Assembly: GCA_027356675.1 (NCBI GenBank)
Contig: DAHVXO010000006.1
Coordinates: 1 to 23,782, forward strand
Direction of reading: 5' to 3'
DNA: 23,782 nucleotides
Origin: Symbiobacteriaceae bacterium
GTDB taxonomy: Bacteria; Bacillota_E; Symbiobacteriia; Symbiobacteriales; Symbiobacteriaceae
Made by a program: the position numbers and the translations under genes. Of this stretch, positions 1 to 5,738 are shown in pieces (positions within the stretch are counted from its first letter, which is position 1; the number at the start of each line of letters is the position of its first letter). The notes below the pieces were generated by a model. That model saw only the letters and a list, made by a program, of their open reading frames with translations, did not search any database and was not told where the DNA came from.

Positions 1-441
1 CAGGCGACGAAGATAGTTGTCCAACGCCCTTGGTCCCTTTTCAGCGGTTTCCTGGATCCTGGCACGGTGTTCAATCACCAGGCGAGCGAAGAGCTCAGCC
101 TCCCATTCCAGAGGGTTGCTGAAAACATTCTCGCCTACTGCCTCCTCGATCTCGCTGAGGGGATGCCCCAAGACCAGGTGCCCGACTTCATGGGCAAGGT
201 TGTGCAGTGTGGCAAAAAAGTCGGGGACTCGGGGGTAAAACAGAACCGTAGTGTCTTCGATTCGCATCAGGCACGCCCGCAGGGTTCCCGTGTGGGTAAA
301 GGCTTCGCAGACGATGTCATATCCCGCCGTGCGAAGGCCTTCAATGAACTCTTCCTCCGTGTAGACACGTTCGGCGAGTCCCGATCGCTGCAAGAAGTCT
401 TTGACCGCCTGCTCCACTTTTGAGCGACTTCGAAAAAACAC
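1..441 (-). CDS. ImmA/IrrE-family metallo-endopeptidase, C-terminus beyond left edge
   Basis: Seen: an open minus-strand frame covers 147 codons up to the window edge. It contains NLAHEVGHLVLGHP (HEVGH encoded at 192-178), the HEXXH zinc-protease motif, followed about 25 residues later by LEWEAELFARLVI, which matches the third zinc ligand (Glu) helix of ImmA/IrrE peptidases. The GTG start at 441-439 is chosen because AAGGTGG lies 9 bases upstream. A later in-frame GTG lacks such a site. Known: this family cleaves or de-activates XRE-type repressors, as ImmA does for ImmR in ICEBs1 and IrrE for DdrO. Inference: the two XRE proteins encoded nearby (1272-1913, 2066-2347) are candidate substrates, which would let the protease relieve repression of the pilus operon. 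The N-terminal 85 or so residues are not recognisable. A solitary peptidase gene with an unrelated target is the alternative. Confidence 0.85.
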   Translation of the reverse strand, partial: MFFRSRSKVEQAVKDFLQRSGLAERVYTEEEFIEGLRTAGYDIVCEAFTHTGTLRACLMRIEDTTVLFYPRVPDFFATLHNLAHEVGHLVLGHPLSEIEEAVGENVFSNPLEWEAELFARLVIEHRARIQETAEKGPRALDNYLRRL

Positions 442-463
442 TACCAACGACCACCTTGACGTC

Positions 464-481
464 TATCCGCTACAGCGGATA
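464..481. promoter_or_regulatory. Perfect inverted repeat upstream of the metallopeptidase gene
   Basis: TATCCGCT and AGCGGATA form a perfect 8-bp inverted repeat around a 2-base centre, 22 bases upstream of the metallopeptidase GTG. It could be an operator or a hairpin in the 5' leader of that gene. The surrounding 442-823 is about 380 bases without a gene and holds only the palindromes and promoter listed here. Confidence 0.5.
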
Positions 482-522
482 TAGTTAGGGCTGCGACATA
501 CTTCTGCGAAGCGTTCTCAATG

Positions 523-539
523 TGGCGCTATTAGCGCCA
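523..539. promoter_or_regulatory. Perfect inverted repeat, candidate operator
   Basis: TGGCGCTA and TAGCGCCA are perfect 8-bp arms around a single central base. The site lies in the intergenic region upstream of the minus-strand metallopeptidase gene, 41 bases beyond the 464-481 palindrome. The sequence differs from the other palindromes, so a different regulator or an RNA hairpin is possible. Confidence 0.45.
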
Positions 540-632
540 TACAGAAGCTAGGCAAAGGTGTGCCGCATTAGAGCGAATGTCTCGATGAGTTCTATTGTTT
601 CTTCCTTTATTAACAATACATAGAAATTTCCC

Positions 633-648
633 TGTACCCTATTGTACC
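633..648. promoter_or_regulatory. Two TGTACC direct repeats one helical turn apart
   Basis: TGTACC occurs at 633-638 and again at 643-648, a 10-base repeat. The TGTAC core also occurs at 1981-1985 and in the palindrome at 2032-2045 near the pilus promoter. It could be a shared regulator half-site, but a six-base word is short and chance is not excluded. Confidence 0.25.
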
Positions 649-727
649 ACATCTTGCACGTGACAACTGCGCCTTCCAGGCTCAGGGAACTAACGGTAGG
701 GGAAAATCACATTCTAGGTGATTGATA

Positions 728-757
728 TTGTGTCATGAGCAGTAATTAGAGTATAAT
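728..757 (+). promoter_or_regulatory. Sigma-A-like promoter for the 824-1252 gene
   Basis: A perfect TATAAT lies at 752-757, with a weak -35 (TTGTGT, 728-733) 18 bases upstream. Transcription would begin near 764, about 60 bases before the ATG at 824. The leader also contains GCGCCC (793-798) pairing with GGGCGC (813-818), which would partly enclose the ribosome site GGAGGAGG at 807-814. Confidence 0.5.
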
Positions 758-762
758 TACTG
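740..762. promoter_or_regulatory. Nine-base inverted repeat over the -10 box, candidate repressor operator
   Basis: CAGTAATTA (740-748) and TAATTACTG (754-762) are a perfect inverted repeat around five bases, and the right arm covers the end of the TATAAT at 752-757. A protein bound here would block the promoter. The natural candidate is the XRE protein encoded at 1272-1913, acting on its own transcription unit. That assignment is inference. Confidence 0.55.
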
Positions 763-823
763 TAGGACAAACATACCCTGTCCACCCGGAAGGCGCCCCC
801 GTCATCGGAGGAGGGCGCGCACA

Positions 824-1252
824 ATGACCGAACCAGTTCACGTTAACACAGTCGAATCGGTCTCGTCATCGTCACCGGAACCGATCTTCACCGAACTTCC
901 ATTGGTCATTGTTAATCGGAAGGGCTATCACGCCCTCCAACGGCAGTTGAAGGAACATGGGCAAGAGGATGTCGCTTACGCTGTCGGTGTGCTAGCCCGG
1001 CAGGCTCAAGAGATCAAATGTTTCGGCGGGTACTATCTGCCGTTCACCACCAGGGAGGCACTGGTAGCATTCTGCCAGTCCCAGGGTATCCCACCTGAAC
1101 TGGTGATCTTTCTGTATCGATCCAATCTACTTGATTTCCCCCACCCAGACGAGCCGGCGTCAATCACCTTTGACCCAGGCTACAGGGGTAAAGTAAGACC
1201 TGTACGAGGTCTCCAGTCGCAAGGGGGACCCGGAGAAAGACCCTTGGCGTAA
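824..1252 (+). CDS. Hypothetical protein, possibly the 5' half of a frame-shifted regulator gene
   Basis: A 142-codon frame starts at ATG 824 with GGAGGAGG nine bases upstream (807-814). I do not recognise the family. The protein is soluble, with no signal peptide or membrane segment. It opens with a Ser/Glu-rich tail, followed by a compact region of about 90 residues that includes LPLVIVNRKGY and CFGGYYLPF. The last 17 or so codons (from about 1199) have poor third-position GC, whereas the +1 frame over 1197-1271 has strongly coding-like codons and runs without a stop into the helix-turn-helix frame. The true C-terminus may therefore be in the other frame, giving one protein of about 362 residues with a C-terminal DNA-binding part. 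Transcribed from the operator-covered promoter at 728-757. Confidence 0.6.
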   Translation: MTEPVHVNTVESVSSSSPEPIFTELPLVIVNRKGYHALQRQLKEHGQEDVAYAVGVLARQAQEIKCFGGYYLPFTTREALVAFCQSQGIPPELVIFLYRSNLLDFPHPDEPASITFDPGYRGKVRPVRGLQSQGGPGERPLA

Positions 1253-1271
1253 CTGCCGGGGCGTCCTCCGG

Positions 1272-1913
1272 GTGCAGGAGTCGTTATTCAACTCGCATCG
1301 GAGGGTAAACCCCGACGCAGGAGGTGCCGTTGCATTGGACGAGCATGTGGATGAGACTGGAAATGGTAAGAATGTAGTCTCCACCAGGCGCAAACGTCAA
1401 CGTGTCCAGAAAGCGGGAGCGAAGGTTGAGATCAATCCCTTTGCCTTGGAGATTGGACAACGGCTGCGGGCTGCCCGCACTAAGGCTGGTTTCGAGACAA
1501 TCGAAGAAGCCGCAGATGCCCTCGGATGGCCCCGCCAAAGCCTTGCCAGCTACGAGAACGGGTATGCGGTTATCGCCCTGGATCGCCTGCGGGAGGCCAT
1601 CGTACTGTTCAAAGCCCATCCTGCTCTGATCTTGTTCGGGTCGGATGAGAAAACGACAGAGACAGGCCTCAGCATGTTACCGGACGATGTTCGGCCGCAG
1701 ATGTTTTTGATGTATCAGTACCCGGAGCTCTCTGAGATGGTGATTGCCTTCCAGAGCCTCCCCCAAGCCCAGTTACAGGAAGCCAGCAGGCTGGGCGCCA
1801 TGCTGGCCGATGTTCCGGCGGAAGAGCTGGGAACGGTCAAGGCTCTGGTCGAAAAGTTCGTTGTTCCAAAAAAGAGAAAGTACGAGCGCCGAAAGGGAGC
1901 CACAGAAGAATAG
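1272..1913 (+). CDS. XRE-type helix-turn-helix regulator
   Basis: From residue about 59 the protein reads IGQRLRAARTKAGFETIEEAADALGWPRQSLASYENG, a clear XRE/Cro-CI helix-turn-helix of about 55 residues. The remaining 100 residues are helical with a basic tail (KKRKYERRK), probably for dimerisation. The assigned GTG at 1272 is only the first start codon in the open stretch, and no good ribosome site precedes it. The frame is already open from 1197 with coding-like codons, so the 5' end is unsure and may be fused to the 824-1252 frame. It lies between an operator-covered promoter and a strong terminator, which suggests an autoregulated unit. Known relatives act as phage- or ICE-style repressors, often paired with ImmA-type proteases such as the one encoded divergently here. 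Its target is unknown. Confidence 0.75.
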   Translation: MQESLFNSHRRVNPDAGGAVALDEHVDETGNGKNVVSTRRKRQRVQKAGAKVEINPFALEIGQRLRAARTKAGFETIEEAADALGWPRQSLASYENGYAVIALDRLREAIVLFKAHPALILFGSDEKTTETGLSMLPDDVRPQMFLMYQYPELSEMVIAFQSLPQAQLQEASRLGAMLADVPAEELGTVKALVEKFVVPKKRKYERRKGATEE

Positions 1914-1920
1914 CAACCAC

Positions 1921-1951
1921 ACCCCCTGGGAGACCAGGGGGTTGTTTTTTT
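1921..1951 (+). terminator. Rho-independent terminator
   Basis: ACCCCCTGG and CCAGGGGGT form a nine-base stem with a four-base loop, followed by TG and seven T residues (1945-1951). It lies 8 bases after the stop of the XRE gene and insulates it from the pilus operon. Confidence 0.9.
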
Positions 1952-1975
1952 CCTGTCATCCGGTACCCGATTAGT

Positions 1976-2004
1976 TTGACTGTACACAGGTTTATAATTA
2001 TAAT
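1976..2004 (+). promoter_or_regulatory. Near-consensus sigma-A promoter of the Tad pilus operon
   Basis: TTGACT (1976-1981) and TATAAT (1999-2004) are separated by exactly 17 bases. An overlapping second TATAAT at 1993-1998 is too close to the -35 box to be used. Transcription would begin near 2011, about 55 bases before the GTG at 2066. This is the only strong promoter visible for the genes that follow. Confidence 0.8.
1980..1989. promoter_or_regulatory. CTGT-AC-ACAG palindrome overlapping the -35 box
   Basis: A ten-base palindrome overlaps the last two bases of the TTGACT box and the start of the spacer. The same CTGT...ACAG arms recur at 2036-2046, downstream of the -10 box. Paired sites on both sides of a promoter fit an XRE-family repressor such as the one encoded directly downstream. 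Confidence 0.4.
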
Positions 2005-2031
2005 TTAACCACGATACGTTTCATCACAATA

Positions 2032-2047
2032 TGTACTGTAGTACAGT
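2032..2047. promoter_or_regulatory. TGTAC/GTACA and ACTGT/ACAGT nested palindromes, candidate operator
   Basis: TGTAC-TGTA-GTACA (2032-2045) overlaps ACTGT-AGT-ACAGT (2035-2047). The site is about 25 bases downstream of the predicted transcription start and 19 bases before the GTG at 2066, a position suited to repression. It shares CTGT/ACAG arms with the site at 1980-1989. Confidence 0.5.
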
Positions 2048-2065
2048 TAAAAGGACGGGGACAGC

Positions 2066-2347
2066 GTGACTGCTCGACCGTGCGGAATCCCACTGTTCCA
2101 ACTGCTTGGCGAGATCGCAGAACACGAGGACTTTGCCCTTTTGCGAAGGCGCCTCGGCTTATCGCAACACGAAGTTACGATCGGGACAGGCGTTCCCCCT
2201 GTTCAAATCAGTCAGTATGAAACCGGCGCTAAGCCCATTCCGGAGCCACATAAGCAGGCGTTGCTTGCCTATTACCAAGCTCAGATGGTTGGCCGAGACA
2301 GGGAGGCGAGCGAGGATGCGCGTGGTCCTGGCCCTGCCACCGTTTGA
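2066..2347 (+). CDS. Small XRE-type regulator, first gene of the pilus operon
   Basis: A 93-residue protein with one helix-turn-helix domain at residues about 23-70: LRRRLGLSQHEVTIGTGVP followed by VQISQYETGAKPIP, the typical XRE recognition helix and turn. GTG start at 2066, with the purine-rich AAAAGGACGGGG just upstream. The last 32 bases overlap the ATG of the CpaE-like gene at 2316, so the two are probably translationally coupled. Known: single-domain XRE proteins often repress their own promoter. Inference: it binds the CTGT...ACAG palindromes at 1980-1989 and 2036-2046 and sets expression of the whole Tad operon. It could also be a cleavage target of the metallopeptidase encoded at the left edge. 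Confidence 0.85.
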   Translation: MTARPCGIPLFQLLGEIAEHEDFALLRRRLGLSQHEVTIGTGVPPVQISQYETGAKPIPEPHKQALLAYYQAQMVGRDREASEDARGPGPATV

Positions 2348-3590
2348 CCGGGCACTGGCCGATGAAGTCAGCAGGTTCCCGGGGATCGACGTTGTCAAGG
2401 ACAGTCCCTACTACTCAGCGGCGGTATTGGAGAGCATCCGCTCAGTGACACCACCTGTGGATGTCGTCTTGGTGCGCGAAGATCTCGATGGTGACCAAGG
2501 GTTCAGCCTGCTCGACTTTGTTCGGGGCCTCCGCACCGCGAATATCCGGGTTATCTTCCTGGCCGACCAGGCACGACCTGGTGATGTTCTGCTAAGTGAG
2601 CTAGTGGGCATGGGGGTCTACGACATTGTCGTCGGTGGCTCCATTTCCCTCGAACAACTGAAGAACATGTTAACAACTCCGGCCACGTGGGGATCTGTGG
2701 CGCACCTTCAGCAGCCGGGTCGAACCGCCTTCGAGGCCTCACCGGGGCGCCCTGCCGAACGGGCAGCCCCCGTTAGGGAAGTCGTTCGGGAAGTGGTCAA
2801 GGAAGTCATCGTGGAACGGACACAGACCCTGCCGCAGAAGGGCGTAACCGTCGTTGTGGGTCTGGGGGCTGAAGGGGTGGGCGTGACGACGATCGCGACC
2901 AGCCTGGCTGCAGTGCTCGCCCGTACAGAGCAAAAGGTGGCCTTGATCGACGCCGACCCGCGGAACGCCGCGATGGTCGCCCACCTGGCCCTCGGGGAAG
3001 AGCACAACGGCCTGAAACAATTGCTGGACGGTATTGCAGCGAACCGTGCGGGTGAGACGGCCGAGGGGGTGTGGGTGTACGGTTCCCGGGCGATCCCCCA
3101 CGCACCAACGGCAAGCTCCCTCACAGAAGCGGACGCTGTATCCCTGGTGGACCGGCTCATGGCGGCAGGGCACAACCGCATTGTAGTGGATGCCGGCCAC
3201 CAACTCAGACACCCCTTCACCAAGGCCGTTCTCCAACTGGCGACTGACGTGATCATCGTCGTTGACCTGGATGTGTACCGCACCATGGTCGCCATCCAGT
3301 ACTGGCCGGTTCTCGCTCGCACTACCGGCCCTTTCAAGTGCCGCCTCGTTGTCAATCGTGTCAGCCCGTCTCACCGATTTGCAAAGGCCGAAGACGTGGC
3401 GACCTCCTTCGATCAGGGTCCGACCCTCGCTGCTGCGATCCCCCTGGTGCCGGAGGCAGCGGATGCGATGATCCAGGGCCAATCACTGTATAACTTCCAG
3501 CCTCCGGATTCCCCCTTTGCCAAGGCCATACGAACCCTTTCGGGGTTGGCCGAGCCACAGAAGCAGCGGAAAGGTTGGTTTGGCCTGTGA
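2316..3590 (+). CDS. cpaE: CpaE/TadZ-like P-loop ATPase with pseudo-receiver domain (first copy)
   Basis: A 424-residue protein. Residues about 1-115 resemble a response-regulator receiver fold, but the phospho-acceptor region reads VDVVLVREDL, so phosphorylation is unlikely. A linker with VREVVREVVKEVIVE follows, then a MinD/ParA-type ATPase domain from residue about 178. The deviant Walker A is degenerate: GLGAEGVGVTT (182-192) lacks both signature lysines, while the A' motif ALIDADP and the switch-like VVDAGH are kept. Known: CpaE/TadZ proteins localise the Tad machine and often have atypical Walker A loops. ATG 2316 is chosen because GGGAGG lies just upstream and the receiver fold begins there. 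The frame is open further upstream, but inside the XRE gene. It ends in a GTGA overlap with cpaB. Hydrolysis may be weak or absent. Confidence 0.88.
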   Translation: MRVVLALPPFDRALADEVSRFPGIDVVKDSPYYSAAVLESIRSVTPPVDVVLVREDLDGDQGFSLLDFVRGLRTANIRVIFLADQARPGDVLLSELVGMGVYDIVVGGSISLEQLKNMLTTPATWGSVAHLQQPGRTAFEASPGRPAERAAPVREVVREVVKEVIVERTQTLPQKGVTVVVGLGAEGVGVTTIATSLAAVLARTEQKVALIDADPRNAAMVAHLALGEEHNGLKQLLDGIAANRAGETAEGVWVYGSRAIPHAPTASSLTEADAVSLVDRLMAAGHNRIVVDAGHQLRHPFTKAVLQLATDVIIVVDLDVYRTMVAIQYWPVLARTTGPFKCRLVVNRVSPSHRFAKAEDVATSFDQGPTLAAAIPLVPEAADAMIQGQSLYNFQPPDSPFAKAIRTLSGLAEPQKQRKGWFGL

Positions 3591-4411
3591 AGCCACAGCA
3601 TTGGATCCTCGTCGTTTCCGTTTCGATCGGTGTGGCCGCCACCGGCGCCCTGTGGTATGCACAGCGCATTTCCGCTGAACTGGTGCCCGTTCTTGTTGCA
3701 GCCCATGACGTCGAGGCGCGCCAGGTAATTCAGAAGGAAGACCTCACCTACCAGATGGTCCCTCCCAGCACAAAGGATGAAAAAGCCATCCAGGACCCCG
3801 CCCAACTTGTCGGCCAGCTTCTTCTCTCCCCTGTGTTTGCCGGAGAGCAGATCCGCCCCGGGCGGGTGAACTCCACGGAGCGGGAACTGGCCCCCGACGA
3901 GTTGGCTATCGGCTTTCTCACCGATTTGACCAAATCAGTTGGCGGCCTCCTCGAATCAGGAGATGTGGTCGATCTCTTCTGGGCGCCCGAGCGTGGTGGT
4001 AATCGTGTGGGTCGGGTGGAGGTCTATAAGGTCGGCGAGGGATACCGCGTTCTAAGTGTCCGTGACAATACGGGCAAAGCCACCGGTCCCCGGGTGCAAG
4101 CTGAACTGGCAAAGTCCGGCGCCGCTGCTGGACTTCCCAACGTGGTGGTGTTAAAGGTCCCCAACAGCCAGGTAGCAGCTCTGCGGCAGGCGGCTGAGGT
4201 CGGCCAGATCACCTTTGCGAAACGGAGTCCCAATGCACCAGTACCGAATGAACCGGTTCTTACCCCACTGCCGGCAGCCGCGATGTCCCTCGATGTCAAC
4301 GGACTGCCGCAAGTGCTCGTCAACCCACAGGGCGCCGCACAGACACCGAACGGTTCCGCCGGTCCCCAGTCAACGACCACCGTTCCCGTACCGAAGGGAG
4401 GCTCTCGTTAG
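3587..4411 (+). CDS. cpaB: CpaB/RcpC-type pilus assembly protein (SAF domain)
   Basis: A 274-residue protein with an N-terminal membrane anchor (WILVVSVSIGVAATGALWYA, residues about 5-25), then VPVLVAAHDVEARQVIQKEDLTYQMVP, the typical CpaB SAF-domain opening, and VGQLLLSPVFAGEQIRPGRV. The C-terminal 50 residues are rich in Pro, Asn and Thr and probably extended. GTG 3587 overlaps the stop of the previous gene (GTGA) and has GGAAAGG twelve bases upstream. A TTG at 3575 in the same frame sits directly on that ribosome site and is less likely. Known: CpaB/RcpC is an extracytoplasmic part of Tad machines, in diderms linked with the secretin. With no secretin here, it may act in the cell wall zone. 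Confidence 0.88.
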   Translation: MKPQHWILVVSVSIGVAATGALWYAQRISAELVPVLVAAHDVEARQVIQKEDLTYQMVPPSTKDEKAIQDPAQLVGQLLLSPVFAGEQIRPGRVNSTERELAPDELAIGFLTDLTKSVGGLLESGDVVDLFWAPERGGNRVGRVEVYKVGEGYRVLSVRDNTGKATGPRVQAELAKSGAAAGLPNVVVLKVPNSQVAALRQAAEVGQITFAKRSPNAPVPNEPVLTPLPAAAMSLDVNGLPQVLVNPQGAAQTPNGSAGPQSTTTVPVPKGGSR

Positions 4412-4413
4412 TA

Positions 4414-5718
4414 ATGCGCATCGTCATTGCCACGGGCGTGCCACCCGTTGACGCTTTTCTTCAAGCACTGCCCGCAGACCAGACCTGGACAGCCGCCCGT
4501 CGGGAAGATGTCGCGATGCACCTCAGTGACCATGCTCCCGATGAAATGCCCAATGTGGTAATTGTTGGCGAACCCTTGCCAGGAGACCCCCAGGGCCACG
4601 ACTTCCCGTTGATGATCCGCCGTTACTTCCCAAGCGTTCGGGTACTTTACCTTGCCCGAGATGGCTTCGCCAAACCAGAGGATTTTGATACTGCTGGGGT
4701 TGAGGTCCTCGTCGGCCACGTAACCGGAAGTCGGCTGGCTGGCCTGCTCGGAATCCCGTTGCCGGGCATTCAGCTTGTGGCTTCTGGCTCCAAAACGGAT
4801 GCGAGTCCGGCGCCGGCTCAGACAGCCGCACGTCCAGTCGTACCGCCCGGGTTTGCGGCCAGCGAGGCACGAGTCGAAGCCACTAACGCTGCCCCTATTC
4901 CCGACGTTGCGGAGGTAGAGGTGGTGGACCCTCCCGCCCCTGAGCCGGATGCACCTCCACCGCCCCCGGCCGGCGGCGTCGTCGCTGTGTGGAGTCCCAA
5001 ATCCGAAGGAGCGACTGTTACCGCACTGCACCTTGCGCACGCCCTTGCAGTTAACGGTCCCACCCTGCTGCTGGACCTAAACCTGCGGCGCCCCGCTATC
5101 GCCACCAGCCTGAAAGATGCAGATCTAGCCGAGCACAACGTCGACCAACTGTGGTCGATGCTTGCCGTTGACTCCTTGACGCCGGAGTACCTCGGTTCAC
5201 AGGCGGTGCTACTGGCGAAGGCAAAGGGTGCTCCAGCACTCCTCGGGGGGACCATGCACGCCGAATATGCCGGCACCTACCCCCTTGAATCGGTTAGCCG
5301 CCTGCTCGCCGTTGCACGTAGCCGGTTCAACAACGTAGTGGTTGATATTCCTGCGGACCTTGATAATGCCGCTACCGAGGCGGCCCAGGCGACGGCAGAC
5401 GTCGTACTGGTGGTTCTTAGAGCCAATCTGCTTTCCCTGAAAACGTATGAACGAGTGCGAAGCTACGCCTCTGAATTAGGTGTCGACTCTAAGAAGCACC
5501 GCATCGTCCTGACGGCGAGACGGGCTGAAGACCCCTATGGGGTAGACGAGATCGCCAAGCACCTGCAGGTACCCGTGGTGGCCACGCTCCCCTTTGCACC
5601 GATGCTTGACACGGCCATTAGCAAGGGTGAATTGCTCAAGCCAGGCTCGAAAACGGCAAACGAGTACCTGAAGACCTTGCAAGGGCTTACGTGGGAAGTG
5701 TTGCACCGTGGTATATAA
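4414..5718 (+). CDS. CpaE/TadZ-like protein with proline-rich linker (second copy)
   Basis: A 434-residue paralogue of the protein at 2316-3590. Residues about 1-115 are a receiver-like domain, residues 128-187 a Pro/Ala/Glu-rich linker, and from 188 a MinD-like ATPase domain: VVAVWSPKSEGATVT (Walker A loop keeps the first Lys, K196, but has Thr201 in place of the catalytic one), LLLDLNLRRP (A' motif), NNVVVDIPADLDN, and ADVVLVVLRANL. ATG 4414 is two bases after the cpaB stop, with GGGAGG inside the cpaB end. Two divergent CpaE-like proteins around CpaB suggest a heterodimer or a division of labour (one localising, one regulatory). This is inference. Both have altered nucleotide-binding loops. 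A truly redundant duplication is the alternative, but the sequences differ strongly. Confidence 0.85.
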   Translation: MRIVIATGVPPVDAFLQALPADQTWTAARREDVAMHLSDHAPDEMPNVVIVGEPLPGDPQGHDFPLMIRRYFPSVRVLYLARDGFAKPEDFDTAGVEVLVGHVTGSRLAGLLGIPLPGIQLVASGSKTDASPAPAQTAARPVVPPGFAASEARVEATNAAPIPDVAEVEVVDPPAPEPDAPPPPPAGGVVAVWSPKSEGATVTALHLAHALAVNGPTLLLDLNLRRPAIATSLKDADLAEHNVDQLWSMLAVDSLTPEYLGSQAVLLAKAKGAPALLGGTMHAEYAGTYPLESVSRLLAVARSRFNNVVVDIPADLDNAATEAAQATADVVLVVLRANLLSLKTYERVRSYASELGVDSKKHRIVLTARRAEDPYGVDEIAKHLQVPVVATLPFAPMLDTAISKGELLKPGSKTANEYLKTLQGLTWEVLHRGI

Positions 5719-5738
5719 GCTGAAGGGTGGTGGTAGGC

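Noticed and set aside
67..423. A plus-strand open frame of 118 codons near the left edge
   Set aside because: It is antisense to the metallopeptidase, whose HEXXH and Glu-ligand motifs are clear on the minus strand. The plus frame has no recognisable motif.
1..2065. A complete prophage or ICE immunity module
   Set aside because: ImmA-like and XRE genes fit such a module, but no integrase, attachment site or phage structural gene is seen, so only a regulatory pair is claimed.
2106..2315. Extension of the first CpaE-like protein upstream to 2106
   Set aside because: That stretch is inside the XRE gene, whose helix-turn-helix is clear. The ATG at 2316 has a ribosome site and starts the receiver-like fold.
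2708..3482. Long minus-strand open frames (215 and 247 codons)
   Set aside because: They lie opposite the CpaE-like gene and reflect high third-position GC. No motif or ribosome site supports them.
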